Positions 50,271-59,561 are shown, counted from the first letter of the stretch. The stretch: 64,000 bases of DNA from Mucilaginibacter sp. (GCF_025359345.1 NZ_JANYGQ010000022.1:124001-188000); one strand, 5' to 3'. Notes: a model not told the origin generated them from the letters alone. Numbers and translations are program-made.

Positions 50271-52942
50271 GACGGGATTACATTAAATTTTAAAGAACCG
50301 GCATCGATAGTTAATAATTCGGCAGGTGATGCCGAGTTTGCACCCGGTATGGGCACGTTGGCATCAAGCCGCTGCTGAACCGGTGTGGCCACCGGGTCGG
50401 AAGAAAGCCTGAATGCAGTCAAGTCAGCAGCCACAACACCTTTAATATCCTGTATAACCGCAACTACCTCGCTATACGCCACCGACTGTCCAAAGCTGCG
50501 TTTACTGAATGAGAAATTATCCAGCAGGGCCGCTTCCACATCTGCTATTACATCAGTTGGCAAGAATATTGGGTCTAAAATCAGGCTACCTTCTATCACA
50601 AAAAATTTGGGCTGAAAGGAAACGACAGTTAGCGGAACATCCGGATCGCCGACGTTCCATATAGCAGATTTAAGATTTTTAGTACCGTTGGAATCAATCA
50701 ATGCGCCATTTACACCTGCCACGGTTAAAAAAACGCAGCGTTTTTGCGCGCTCCAGGTCCAGGTCGCCAGCGCTTTGCCGATACCTGCAAACGCCCGTGA
50801 AAAATCTTCATAGTCTTTAAGCGATACCACCCGGTCCAGCGTCATTATAGGCAGTGTGGCATTTCCCCGGGCGTCCTTAATAGTTTCGGGGTCGGCGGCG
50901 CCATTGGCGGCAATCGGGTTGTTTACCGATTTTACCCCGGCCGGCGCGTTCAGCATTTGCGTTAACTGGTTGGCGCCAACCAGGCCGTCCAGCCCTATCC
51001 CTTTGCGGTATGTCGCCTTTATATTGCTTATCCCCGATGGCAGGCGCGATCCGGTAATGCCATCACCAAATATTACAGTGGTGTTGCCGGCGTCGTCCAT
51101 GCGGGTTATGTAAATCTTTTCATCAGGGCCGTGCAAGTAAAAATAAGGCGCCTCTTTCCACAATAAGTCATTAACCCTTATTTCGAGCGTGGTAGTAACA
51201 CCGTTTGCACTTTCCGAGCTGGTATAGGTTAAAGGCGGCTGTTTTAAGGTGAATTGCTGGAACACCTGGGTAGCATCGCCGCTGCCCAGCGTTTCCAAAA
51301 CCGATTCGCCGTGCGTTGCGGCAGCCACGTTTGCGTTTATGGTTACCGAGTTAATGGTATATGAATACGCTAATGAATTAACAAAAACCAGTTTGGTCAA
51401 GCCCTGCTCAATGGTTACTTTTTTTAGGGTGATCAGTTCGCTGGCAACAGTGCCGGGTAGGTCGTCCCTGTTACCCGCCAATATTGCGTTTTGACCGATG
51501 CTTAATTCGGGCAGGAAGCTACCGAGGGTAACATGGTTGCCTGCAATGGCATCCGTTATTGGCACATCGGCCAAAGTAAGCTGTTCGCTTTGGGCATAAA
51601 CTGTAATCTGGCGGATAACATTGATAAGGACCGGGCTGTTTGAGTCCGGCGTCCACCACTGAAGGGCGCTGGCAAGTGTTAAGGCTGTAGTCTTGGCACT
51701 TAAACCATAATCACTTCGCGAGGCAACATTTGCTTGCTTAACCTGGGCCAAAGCAGCCGATTCAATTGCATTGCCAGGTTGTTGTACAGCGATGAAGCTT
51801 CCGGGCAATATTTTGTCGTAAGCGGTATCTAAATAGATGGTGCTTGTCGTTTCTTTAAGTTCCCACTCCTGCCACAGGCTTGGCACCTTCGGGTGATTTC
51901 CATCATACGTAACCTGTAACGGCGCGTTGTAGCCAAATATGAAAGCCCGCTGGCGCATTACAAAAACCTGTGTATCGTTAGCCGATGGTTGTGATAAAAC
52001 ATTCGCTATTCCCAGTGCCAAATCATTCATCGACCATTTTTGCATACCCACCACGGTGAGCAGGTCTTCGGCTGTCCAGATTGACGCTATAATTTGTTTT
52101 ATAACCGCTTCGGTAAGGGCAGTATTTGCCGGAAAGGTGTTTATCTTGCCAATCCCGACGCTGGTTGCTGCAATAGTTCCTACATCGCTGCCCGCAGGCG
52201 ATTGTGCCGCCAGGGTAACCAGCGTGGTATTTGCCTTGGGGTCGGCTATTGCTGATAGTACTTTTCTTATTTTACTTGCCGCGCTGCTTTTTATTAACAG
52301 GGTGTCGCCAGGGTTTAGCACGGTTGCTATGCCGCTTAAAAGTATGGTATTACTGTCGGTGCCGAGGACTTGTTTCCTGGTGAGCTGCGGCATTATGGCG
52401 TTCCATTCCACGCGGGCTTCAATACCTTCAACGGTTTCAAACGTTTGCGCCTGCTCACCCGGGGCGGGTACGCTTTGCACCTTTGTGCCGGTGTTAACCT
52501 GCACTACCGGCATCCGGGCGATAGCTGCCTGGCCGGGCACCGGTAACGATGAATTAATGATGAAACTCAGATAAGTTCCTGCTGCCAGGCCCGGCTGAAA
52601 TTCATAACCAATCAGCCTTGCCAGTTCCAGTACCGACATCCTTTCAGTAGCAGTTTTCAGGTACGATTCATTGGCGATCCTTTCCTGGTAAAAGGTAAGT
52701 ATATCGGCCACCATTGCCCATGCATCCAGCAGTGCAACACTAAAATCGTCGTTGTTGCGGGTTGTTAAAGGATAAAGCGCCGGCTGTTTGGAGGTAGACA
52801 ATTGGGCCAGCATGCTTTCTTTAAACAAGGGCTGGGTGCCCACGCGGTAAGCTACTGCGTTCAGTCCGGGTCGGTTAGTTACCACACCCGGGGTTTCGGT
52901 TGTCAGCCCTTCGCAACAATTGCAGGTATTTGAATTACTCAT
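50267..52942 (-). CDS. Large baseplate assembly protein J-like (wedge)
   Basis: An 891-residue protein in the putative baseplate assembly family of contractile systems (Afp11/Afp12-like, Baseplate_J/gp47). It begins with a Cys-containing N-terminus (CNCCEGLTTETPGVVTNRPG), then AYRVGTQPLFKESMLAQLS; the LDAWAMVADILTFYQERIANESYL block (about 68-91) is typical for this family, and the C-terminal third has FGDGITGSRLPSGISNIKAT and the RVVSLKDYEDFSRAFAGI motif (about 670-690) diagnostic for baseplate J. It overlaps both the following gpI-like gene and the preceding J-like gene by 4 bases. It should form the wedge of the injection machine's baseplate. Confidence 0.85.
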   Translation of the reverse strand: MSNSNTCNCCEGLTTETPGVVTNRPGLNAVAYRVGTQPLFKESMLAQLSTSKQPALYPLTTRNNDDFSVALLDAWAMVADILTFYQERIANESYLKTATERMSVLELARLIGYEFQPGLAAGTYLSFIINSSLPVPGQAAIARMPVVQVNTGTKVQSVPAPGEQAQTFETVEGIEARVEWNAIMPQLTRKQVLGTDSNTILLSGIATVLNPGDTLLIKSSAASKIRKVLSAIADPKANTTLVTLAAQSPAGSDVGTIAATSVGIGKINTFPANTALTEAVIKQIIASIWTAEDLLTVVGMQKWSMNDLALGIANVLSQPSANDTQVFVMRQRAFIFGYNAPLQVTYDGNHPKVPSLWQEWELKETTSTIYLDTAYDKILPGSFIAVQQPGNAIESAALAQVKQANVASRSDYGLSAKTTALTLASALQWWTPDSNSPVLINVIRQITVYAQSEQLTLADVPITDAIAGNHVTLGSFLPELSIGQNAILAGNRDDLPGTVASELITLKKVTIEQGLTKLVFVNSLAYSYTINSVTINANVAAATHGESVLETLGSGDATQVFQQFTLKQPPLTYTSSESANGVTTTLEIRVNDLLWKEAPYFYLHGPDEKIYITRMDDAGNTTVIFGDGITGSRLPSGISNIKATYRKGIGLDGLVGANQLTQMLNAPAGVKSVNNPIAANGAADPETIKDARGNATLPIMTLDRVVSLKDYEDFSRAFAGIGKALATWTWSAQKRCVFLTVAGVNGALIDSNGTKNLKSAIWNVGDPDVPLTVVSFQPKFFVIEGSLILDPIFLPTDVIADVEAALLDNFSFSKRSFGQSVAYSEVVAVIQDIKGVVAADLTAFRLSSDPVATPVQQRLDANVPIPGANSASPAELLTIDAGSLKFNVIPS

Positions 52943-55524
52943 TTTCCACCGTTCATAGTCAGTTTAAAAATACCCCGGTCGGGGAAGTTAGGGTCGTTAT
53001 CCAGGCGTGCAATTTCAAGCCTGTTCAGCTCCAGCTTGCCATCGGGTATACCGTTGCTGGTAACATCGTCCTGCCGCCTGAAGGTTGTAATCTGTACAAA
53101 GTCAACGCCCGGTACATCCTGCGCGGCAGCGTATAGCGGGCTCAGGTATACCGTTTGCCCGAATGAAAAATTATCAGGAAAAAATACGCCGGTTTTTCCA
53201 TTTGAGAGCTTGCGGTTACTGAACAAGTTCAGCAAGGCGGCTTTAACATCATTGGCAAAATAGCCGGCGGTAACACAAACCGTCATATTTATTTCGAGCG
53301 ATACATACACCGGCCCGTCAACATCCAAATCCATACCCGCCATGCGGTAAGGCTCCAGGCTGCTCAGCAAACCGGTTTTAAAATCGTCGTCCACTTTTAA
53401 TACAGGCGTTGGGTCAACACTCACAAAGGCTGTCCGCCAGCTGCCGGTCCACCTGAAGGTGCAAACGGCTTCCTGTATGTTGGGGTTAGCTTTTTCTGCG
53501 AAACTGGCGTAGTCGTCAGCAGTGACGGCGCGCTCCTGGGTGCGGAAAGCTTGCGGAGCGTTTTGCCTGGCCTGCTCAATGCTCTCCGGTTCAATACCGC
53601 CTTGTGCAGGCATTGGATTAGCTACAGCATGTACGTGGGTTAAAACAGCCGTATCACGGGTGACCAGGTAAGCCAACGAGTTTGCCCCAACATTACCCAT
53701 GGCACCATTACCTATGCGGTAATTTGCTACAAACTCGCTGCCGGCTATTGGCCGCATCCCCTGCAAATCGTTACCAAAACGCAGGAAGGTTGAACCGTCT
53801 GATTCCACTTCGGCCACAAAACCAGGTGTATCGCCATTGATGTATAAAAGATCGCGTAATGGGTGCCAGGTAACACCACCGTGTACAGCCGGATCATATT
53901 GGGTAAGGGTGATGGCGGGTATAACATCTTTAAGTGCCCACTGCATACATGCGGTAGCAGATGTAACGACAGCCTCCACATCGAATGGTGCAGCCTGGGT
54001 TAAAGGCCCCCTTGCCAATTGTGGCCGAAAACGCGGCGGCGTATGTACCACCACCGACTCCTCACAGTGGCTGCCACATGAACCGGCCAATGAATCGAGC
54101 GCGGGGTTTGCTTGTGGCACCATCGATGGTATCAGCGAACTTGTATTTGTGTCGGTTATGGTTAGGCCATAATCGGTTAGCACAATGTTGCCAAGCACTA
54201 CACTGGTGTTATTATATGAATTGGTGCCGTTGCGCGATGATATGCATAAAGGCGCAGGCAATGCATCGGCATTGCTCCAGGTTATTTCGGTAACTGGCAG
54301 TCCGGGATCGGCCGGTGAGGCAATGTTGCCGTAAAGCGGGTCGTGCGACAGAGTTACCGATGTTAAACAAACTGCATAGCTGTGCGACGGGTCGGCATCT
54401 TCGGCGGCGCCGGTTTGTGGCCCGGCTATTTCTTTCAAAATAACAACCTGCCCGGCTTTAAGGTTCGGGAAGCTTCCATTAAGCGTTGCACTTGTTGCTC
54501 CCTTTGGCAGGCAGCATTCCGAATCGCCCCAGGTATAAAACTCAATTTGATTGTGATCAGTGTATAAGGTAACATCCTGCATCAACTCAAAAACCTGTGC
54601 GCCCGCATTTATTGCGGACTGGTATTCCTGCGAGTCAGGATTAAACACCGAAGTATCGTTTGGTAAAGTTTTAACGCGCGAAAGGATGCTGGTAGTAAAG
54701 CCGTTATTCTGCCGGTTTAGCTGTAATCCAAAAACATTGTCACCAACCTGCACCTGTACCCAAGCCCGCGCATTGCAGCCATCGCTCATAAAGTAATCTA
54801 CCAATCGCACATGTCGTCTTACCGATACGCGCCTGCGGGCTGTACCCAGATAGGCTTCGGTTGCTATTGCGTCTTGTTTGTAGCTCAGGTAATCACCTGT
54901 ATAGGCTAACAATTCAACCAATGCAACACCAAGGTCAGCAGGATGCCTTTCGGTCCAGCCGGGTAATAACAGGGCCATCCTGTCGAGCATCAGTTGCCGG
55001 AAACTCGCATAGTCTTTAGCCAGGTAATTAATGGACGGCACAGCCGGCTGCTCTTCTTCGCAATCGCAACCGGGCTTGCAGTCAAAATCACTGGTGCATA
55101 GTACTTTGAAAGAGAAATCGACAGCAGCCAATACCGGATCGAAACCTGGTGGCGGTAACAAGTGTTCCGCATCCTGCACCAGTTTTAAAGTATAGGTTGA
55201 AAAGTCCCCGGCTGCGTTAACTTTTACGGCAATTATATTTTTGCTGTAATCGCCCGGTGGCGAGAACGGCGTATCGGCAGGCGATACAAAAGTAACTTCG
55301 GTAACTTTAACGTGTTGTACGCGGTCGCCGCCGGTAATTATTATGTTTTTAACCTCAAGGCTTCCGGCAGCAACAGGCTTCAGGAAGTGAACAAATAACG
55401 TAGTCTGCCGCTTGTCAAACGGATCGGCAGGGTTATCCAGCACTTCCAGGAAATCGATACCGTTTAGGTAAGGATGCGCCTTTACAGCGTCGCGGCGGGA
55501 ATTGTTACAGCATGAATAATTCAC
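52939..55524 (-). CDS. Second baseplate J-like wedge protein
   Basis: An 861-residue protein homologous in layout to the next gene: SINYLAKDYASFRQLMLDRMALLLP (about 170-195), GVALVELLAYTGDYLSYKQDAIATEAYL and the C-terminal RTQERAVTADDYASFAEKANPNIQEA motif of the baseplate J/gp47 family, followed by KLELNRLEIARLDNDPNFPDRG at the end. The first 160 residues carry a beta-rich domain (HPYLNGIDFLEVLDNP) and a Cys-cluster (CKPGCDCEE). It is coupled to the next J-like gene by a 4-base overlap. Two adjacent large J-like proteins are the pattern of eCIS loci, which form an asymmetric wedge. Confidence 0.85.
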   Translation of the reverse strand: MNYSCCNNSRRDAVKAHPYLNGIDFLEVLDNPADPFDKRQTTLFVHFLKPVAAGSLEVKNIIITGGDRVQHVKVTEVTFVSPADTPFSPPGDYSKNIIAVKVNAAGDFSTYTLKLVQDAEHLLPPPGFDPVLAAVDFSFKVLCTSDFDCKPGCDCEEEQPAVPSINYLAKDYASFRQLMLDRMALLLPGWTERHPADLGVALVELLAYTGDYLSYKQDAIATEAYLGTARRRVSVRRHVRLVDYFMSDGCNARAWVQVQVGDNVFGLQLNRQNNGFTTSILSRVKTLPNDTSVFNPDSQEYQSAINAGAQVFELMQDVTLYTDHNQIEFYTWGDSECCLPKGATSATLNGSFPNLKAGQVVILKEIAGPQTGAAEDADPSHSYAVCLTSVTLSHDPLYGNIASPADPGLPVTEITWSNADALPAPLCISSRNGTNSYNNTSVVLGNIVLTDYGLTITDTNTSSLIPSMVPQANPALDSLAGSCGSHCEESVVVHTPPRFRPQLARGPLTQAAPFDVEAVVTSATACMQWALKDVIPAITLTQYDPAVHGGVTWHPLRDLLYINGDTPGFVAEVESDGSTFLRFGNDLQGMRPIAGSEFVANYRIGNGAMGNVGANSLAYLVTRDTAVLTHVHAVANPMPAQGGIEPESIEQARQNAPQAFRTQERAVTADDYASFAEKANPNIQEAVCTFRWTGSWRTAFVSVDPTPVLKVDDDFKTGLLSSLEPYRMAGMDLDVDGPVYVSLEINMTVCVTAGYFANDVKAALLNLFSNRKLSNGKTGVFFPDNFSFGQTVYLSPLYAAAQDVPGVDFVQITTFRRQDDVTSNGIPDGKLELNRLEIARLDNDPNFPDRGIFKLTMNGGK

Positions 55525-55535
55525 AATTTTATTTG

Positions 55536-55886
55536 TTAACTTGAGAATTGTGTGATAAAACTCTGTTGGGTACTGCGCACGGTATATGCCACAGTTACCG
55601 ATATGGTCGAATCCTGGTTTTCAACGCTTACATCGCTCACGGCTATCAGGTCGCCCAGCCATTGCTGCAAAGCGCCTTGTACCATAAATTGCGTGGTTGC
55701 AGCCAGTTCGCTGCTGTTAGGTTGAAAAACAAGCTGCATTAAATTAGTGCCGAAGGTTGGCCGGTTAACCCTTTCGCCAGGTATAGTGAACAATACCTGT
55801 TCAATCAGCTCGCGGATATGGCTGTTATCGTCGGTTACGGCTGTGTGGCCGCTGTTATCGAACTGGAAAGGATATTTTATGTTCAT
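55536..55886 (-). CDS. GPW/gp25 family baseplate protein
   Basis: A 116-residue protein with the gp25/GPW lysozyme-like fold of contractile baseplates: start MNIKYPFQFDNSGHTA, RELIEQVLFTIPGERVNRPTFG (about 26-47, the gp25 signature), and LMQLVFQPNS. It is the Afp9 equivalent and links the sheath to the wedge. It precedes the J-like pair with 11 bases. Confidence 0.9.
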   Translation of the reverse strand: MNIKYPFQFDNSGHTAVTDDNSHIRELIEQVLFTIPGERVNRPTFGTNLMQLVFQPNSSELAATTQFMVQGALQQWLGDLIAVSDVSVENQDSTISVTVAYTVRSTQQSFITQFSS

Positions 55887-55898
55887 GTTGTTTGAGTT

Positions 55899-55943
55899 AG
55901 AATCAGGATGTTAGAACCAAGAGTCAAGAGCCAAGAAATCAAG
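55899..55943. repeat. Heptamer-type dispersed repeat, copy 1
   Basis: A run of TCTTGNN-like heptamers in the minus orientation (AGAACCAAGAGTCAAGAGCC on the plus strand). The same phrase appears at 58536-58568 and 59261-59287 within intergenic gaps of the same operon. No function is known. Confidence 0.55.
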
Positions 55944-55986
55944 GTGGACAGTTCGACTGCTACTCACCTCTACCTACTCACACCCA

Positions 55987-56307
55987 TTATGTGGCTATCA
56001 CCCTCACCTGCGTTTGCACTATCATCAACGGTGTTCCGTTTGGAACACATATGGCCTGGCTATCCAGCAATAATACCGGCATCCCCATAACCAGCACCCT
56101 TACCGATGCGGTTACCCATTGGGCGGTAACACAGGGCACCGGGGCGCCGGCCACTACAAAGGGGCAACCTGCTACAACATATGGCGCCGGCTGTGTAGTC
56201 ACCGGCATCCCGGTCACCATTACCCTTGGGGCCGGCGTGGTTGGTTGTGCCTGTCCGCCGTGCGCGCAGAGTACTGTAGCTCCCTGGTGTAAAATTGGTC
56301 CCGGCAT
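55987..56307 (-). CDS. PAAR-like spike tip protein
   Basis: A 106-residue glycine- and proline-rich beta protein with repeating VTGMPV-type motifs (PRVMVTGMPVTTQ, VVAGCPFVVAGAPVPC, VRVLVMGMPVLLLDSQAICV). The repeated short hydrophobic triplets fit the PAAR-like tip family (DUF4280/PAAR); I cannot see strictly conserved PAAR tetrapeptides. Such proteins cap the VgrG/gpV spike and pierce target membranes. It is separated from gpV by 165 bases that contain a repeat. Confidence 0.7.
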   Translation of the reverse strand: MPGPILHQGATVLCAHGGQAQPTTPAPRVMVTGMPVTTQPAPYVVAGCPFVVAGAPVPCVTAQWVTASVRVLVMGMPVLLLDSQAICVPNGTPLMIVQTQVRVIAT

Positions 56308-56344
56308 CAGCAGTTATTTGTATTAGTCATAATTTAATGTTTTG

Positions 56345-56440
56345 CACCTCGCCCCGCCATCTCCAAAGGAGAGGGTCCAATGGAAGGCGAAGCAGAAGTC
56401 CTCTCGGTTGGAGAGAATTTTGGTGGGGTAAAACGCAAGC
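56345..56440. repeat. Dispersed imperfect palindrome between gpV and PAAR genes
   Basis: A 96-base stretch with partial inverted pairs (CGCCCCGCCATCTCC at the left, GGTGGGGT at the right) and internal GGAGAG phrases. It looks like a dispersed Bacteroidota palindrome; the pairing is imperfect and no function can be given. Confidence 0.3.
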
Positions 56441-56471
56441 CTATATATGTAAATGATATAAAATCAGCATT

Positions 56472-56993
56472 TTAAGTGATGGTCAGTGCTCCCTGGTTAA
56501 CAGTTATGGTTGGCCCCGTCATAATTATGCTGGCGCCTTTTCCGTTTTGGATATAAATTCCTGTATCATTTACTATTATAGACGCCCCTGTTGTGCTCTT
56601 GAGCATAATGCCACCCGTAGGCCCCGGCAGGTCACTAATTATCAATGAATTTTGCCCGGCCGTTTGAAACACAATGTTTGGCGATATTGGCAGCCCGGCA
56701 TACGCCAGCGGCGGTATACTTCCCGAGCTCCCCCACCGGCAGCCCGACCATATCGGGTAATCGGGGTCACCCTGTTCAAATTCAACCCATACGGGTGTGC
56801 CAGGTGGCGGCACCATGTATGCACCCATTGGCGGCCCGGTTGGCCCGGCAAGGGGCACACAGGGCTCGGCCCAGGTCGAGGGTATAAGGCTTAGCACGTC
56901 GGGCACTTCCAGGGTAACACGTCCCCTAAACTCGGGATCCACGTTTACCAATATTGTGCCCCTGTATTTGCCATAATATTTTTGGTCGCTCAT
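56472..56993 (-). CDS. gpV-like baseplate spike (OB-fold) protein
   Basis: A 173-residue protein with the gpV/gp5 N-terminal OB-fold domain: start MSDQKYYGKYRGTILVNVDP, RGRVTLEVPDVL (about 23-34), VWVEFEQGDPDYPIWSG (about 68-84) typical for gp5/VgrG. The C-terminal part ends with short beta-strand repeats (GGIMLKSTTGASIIVNDTGI, TITVNQGALTIT), the start of a beta-helix needle. It carries the tip protein and overlaps the gpD-like gene by 4 bases. Confidence 0.85.
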   Translation of the reverse strand: MSDQKYYGKYRGTILVNVDPEFRGRVTLEVPDVLSLIPSTWAEPCVPLAGPTGPPMGAYMVPPPGTPVWVEFEQGDPDYPIWSGCRWGSSGSIPPLAYAGLPISPNIVFQTAGQNSLIISDLPGPTGGIMLKSTTGASIIVNDTGIYIQNGKGASIIMTGPTITVNQGALTIT

Positions 56994-58114
56994 GGTAGTA
57001 CTAATGGTGTATTTGAAATCAACCCATCGCGCGATAGGGTAAAGTTTTGTTTGTATTCGCCTGGTTTAATATTGTGGGTTACGCTGTCAACATAATACAT
57101 CCCGTCGTACGCCAGCCCTGCCCCCCTTACGCCAACCATCAGGCGCGACCGCAGCATGTGCTCGTACCGCAAAACATCCAACGAGCCGGTGGCGTTTATG
57201 GCTGTCGAGTTGTTCATCATAAAACCAAGTATGGTTTGGGCAGCCTTTGCAGGGCTTACTTTTGAGCCTTCTTTCGATATCTCAATTTTTGCTGGCGGCG
57301 TAGGCCGTAAACCCAATGGAGGTTTAAATGCATTTACATTTGGCACCGGGATAGGTATCGGGATTGCCCCGGTAACCGGGTCGAGTATGGTGAAGATGCG
57401 TATTTTTTTCGCCTGCCCGTCCAGCGAGAAGCTCATCGATTCGACATTAGTTGCAGAATCCATGTTGATGGTTAAAGCAGGCTGAGGTATCGGCGCATTA
57501 ACGTCGGGCCCAAAGTATGCGATGCTTTGCCCGGGCAAAGGCCCCGGTTCTACAAAAAATATGTAACCGTTTTGCTGGGCCAGCTGCTTTATATAGGCCC
57601 TGTCTGTCCCCCGCTGTGTGCGCCACTTGTTGGTAGGCGAGTCAACAATGGGGATAATTGGTGGTATAACAAGCGGTATAATACCCAGGAACGCATATTT
57701 TGCCAGTATCAGGTTCAATATAGCTACTTCTGGTAACACCGGATATGGAATTACAAGGTCCACAATATCCATCGCAAGGCTAAGGTCCTCGCCGGTAATA
57801 GTTATTTTTGATTGCCCCGGGTCGTTTGACGGGGCATATTCCTGGTGAGTTATCAAACCATCCATAATAACATTGGGGATACCATTCAAAGTGACAATTA
57901 TCATTACCCTGGTTATAATCGGATCAAAATAGCCGGCAGGCAGCAAGGTGGTCAGCAACAATGAGTTCTTGGCGACCGTAAACGACATTTGAAAACCGCT
58001 CCTGTCTTTGCTGCTTGTTACCTGCAAACTGCTTAACGAATCTACCAGTTCTTTGGGCGCCGGTACGGGCACCCCCGGCCCAATCATTAACGATAAGTAT
58101 ATTCCTTTAAGCAT
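56990..58114 (-). CDS. gpD-like (late control D) baseplate hub protein
   Basis: A 374-residue protein of the phage late control D/gp27 family. Motifs: KDRSGFQMSFTVAKNSLLLTTLLPAG near the N-terminus, a GEDLSLAMDI motif about 120-130, IKQLAQQNGYIFFVEPGPLPGQ about 180-200, and the C-terminal YDGMYYVDSVTHNIKPGEYKQNF typical for gpD-like proteins. Together with the gpV-like protein it builds the hub and spike at the baseplate centre (Afp8-like function split over two genes). Coupled to the gpV gene by a 4-base overlap; 5 bases from the LysM gene. Confidence 0.88.
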   Translation of the reverse strand: MLKGIYLSLMIGPGVPVPAPKELVDSLSSLQVTSSKDRSGFQMSFTVAKNSLLLTTLLPAGYFDPIITRVMIIVTLNGIPNVIMDGLITHQEYAPSNDPGQSKITITGEDLSLAMDIVDLVIPYPVLPEVAILNLILAKYAFLGIIPLVIPPIIPIVDSPTNKWRTQRGTDRAYIKQLAQQNGYIFFVEPGPLPGQSIAYFGPDVNAPIPQPALTINMDSATNVESMSFSLDGQAKKIRIFTILDPVTGAIPIPIPVPNVNAFKPPLGLRPTPPAKIEISKEGSKVSPAKAAQTILGFMMNNSTAINATGSLDVLRYEHMLRSRLMVGVRGAGLAYDGMYYVDSVTHNIKPGEYKQNFTLSRDGLISNTPLVLP

Positions 58115-58119
58115 CCGTT

Positions 58120-58482
58120 TTATCTGTTGCCTTGTATACCTTGTGGTAAGGTTATACGTATTTGCTGGCCCGGTGTACTAGTTAATTCATCAGGATCCAT
58201 CACGTTGTTGGCGTCGCAAAGCTGCCAGAATAAGGTTGGGTCGTTAATATATTGACTGGTGATATTGTCCAGTCGCTCGTCCTTAACTACCGTATGGTAT
58301 TGCAGCAAATAAAAGCTTGATGCAGGCGGGATAAACCGTCGGCGCAGATAGTTAACCGTTCTGCCATCTGCGGTTTCTATCGTTGCGGCGTCAATCGGGT
58401 AGTAACGGCTGCTTGGGGTAAAATAGCTTATTTTTTGCCCGGTTTGCTGTAAAATTGCCTGTAGTGGGTTTTGGTTTACCAT
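58120..58482 (-). CDS. LysM-like tail protein (Afp7-type)
   Basis: A 120-residue protein with a LysM-like C-terminal half: LLQYHTVVKDERLDNITSQY, PTLFWQLCDANNVMDPDELT and PGQQIRITLP. The N-terminal half (IETADGRTVNYLRRRFIPP) is conserved in tail proteins of this type. In contractile tails, Afp7/gp53-like proteins with LysM domains fix the tube to the baseplate hub. It lies between the gpD-like and CIS tube genes. Confidence 0.85.
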   Translation of the reverse strand: MVNQNPLQAILQQTGQKISYFTPSSRYYPIDAATIETADGRTVNYLRRRFIPPASSFYLLQYHTVVKDERLDNITSQYINDPTLFWQLCDANNVMDPDELTSTPGQQIRITLPQGIQGNR

Positions 58483-58535
58483 GGGTTGATGATTGGTAAT
58501 TATTTAAAAATCCTGGTTAGATTGAACAGGTTTTA

Positions 58536-58568
58536 TCTTGACTCCTGGTTCTTGCCTCTTGGTTCTAA
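58536..58568. repeat. Heptamer-type dispersed repeat, copy 2
   Basis: A run of near-heptamers TCTTGAC-TCCTGGT-TCTTGCC-TCTTGGT-TCTAA, ending 1 base before the stop codon of the next CIS gene. It is the same family as at 55899-55943 and 59261-59287. Confidence 0.55.
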
Positions 58569-59243
58569 TTATGGTATCGATTTTATACCAAGTTGACTTA
58601 AGTTACCACCTGCGAACATACCGGCCAGCGCTTCTTTATTTTGCTGATAGCTCATGTAAAGACTGCTGCCTTTGTGGTTGTAGTCAAGATCGTCGATATT
58701 TAATACCCGCATGCCCAGGCTAACTTTGGCCCGGATGGGGTTAAGATTTACATCGAAGGCTTCCTCGGTAACGCTGAAATCGGTAATTCGTACAGGCAAA
58801 ATCCTGTTTTTGTTCCAGATAAACAGTGTGAGCGCTGTTTCCATCGGGGCTATTTCGAGGGTACCGATGTTGCTAAGCGTATTATTGCTTATAATTTGCG
58901 AACTGGAAGGATAAATCATTGTCTCTAAAGCGGCGAGCTGCGATAGGATGCCCGATTTTATAACAGTGTCGCTGGCATTTTTTACCATTTCAAGCTGGTC
59001 GGTTGCATCAATTTCGGCATCAATCTTTATGGTTTCAACCGGCGGCCCCATCAGGCGCAACGCTTCCGAACGGTGACTGTTGCCGCCGCCGACTCCCTGC
59101 ACCTGCAACGTGCGTGAGATACTGTCGGGGTTATATTGCAGCGTGATTATCCTGATGATACTCGAAGTACCGGGGTCAATCAGCGCTATGCCGCCTTTCA
59201 AAATGTTGGGCGAACCCGGAAATGTGCCTATGTTGCTGTTCAT
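58569..59243 (-). CDS. Contractile injection system tube/LysM adaptor protein
   Basis: A 224-residue protein of the CIS_tube family (PF19266-like): IALIDPGTSSIIRIITLQYNPDSISRTL at about 19-46, followed by ALRLMGPPVETIKIDAEIDATDQL, with ALETMIYPSS; these blocks are the diagnostic part. The C-terminal portion includes ILPVRITDFSVTEEAFDVNLNPIRAKV. It is the Afp7-like adaptor that joins the inner tube to the baseplate hub. The next gene starts after a repeat gap. Confidence 0.85.
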   Translation of the reverse strand: MNSNIGTFPGSPNILKGGIALIDPGTSSIIRIITLQYNPDSISRTLQVQGVGGGNSHRSEALRLMGPPVETIKIDAEIDATDQLEMVKNASDTVIKSGILSQLAALETMIYPSSSQIISNNTLSNIGTLEIAPMETALTLFIWNKNRILPVRITDFSVTEEAFDVNLNPIRAKVSLGMRVLNIDDLDYNHKGSSLYMSYQQNKEALAGMFAGGNLSQLGIKSIP

Positions 59244-59260
59244 ATAACGTTTACCTCTTT

Positions 59261-59287
59261 ATCTTGATTCCTGGCTCTTGGTTCTAA
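59261..59287. repeat. Heptamer-type dispersed repeat, copy 3
   Basis: TCTTGAT-TCCTGGC-TCTTGGT-TCTAA in the gap between the CIS tube gene and the 89-residue gene. It is part of the same repeat family as 58536-58568 and 55899-55943. Confidence 0.55.
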
Positions 59288-59291
59288 ACCC

Positions 59292-59561
59292 TTATCCCAC
59301 TTGCGTGCGTTGCAATCCTTTAAATACCGAGCCTGCTATTTGGTTGCCGACAGCGTTTGGCCTTGCATTTTCTGCAACATTAAACTGGCCTACTGAAAGT
59401 TCCCCAAATTCGGCTTCAGCAGATAAAGAAGATGGCAAGCCATGCATCTGCAATAAGCGCGTTAGTTCTGCCTGTACTGCCTGGCCGATGCGAAACGTAT
59501 CGCCGGGGGCAATTCCATGCAGTATCAGTTCTTCAATATGCAGTTCGATATCACTATTCAT
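59292..59561 (-). CDS. Small conserved CIS-locus protein
   Basis: An 89-residue acidic helical protein starting MNSDIELHIEELILHGIAPG, with RIGQAVQAELTRLLQMHGLP in the middle and a C-terminal NAVGNQIAGSVFKGL helix. Proteins like this accompany the AAA+ ATPase gene in Bacteroidota CIS loci; I recognise the pattern but not a function. Its start overlaps the stop of the ATPase gene by 4 bases (ATGA), so both are made together and it may be an ATPase partner. Confidence 0.7.
   Translation of the reverse strand: MNSDIELHIEELILHGIAPGDTFRIGQAVQAELTRLLQMHGLPSSLSAEAEFGELSVGQFNVAENARPNAVGNQIAGSVFKGLQRTQVG

Noticed and set aside
51939..52574. 211-codon plus-strand frame opposite the J-like gene
   Set aside because: Hydrophobic and Ser-rich antisense shadow of a clear coding gene.
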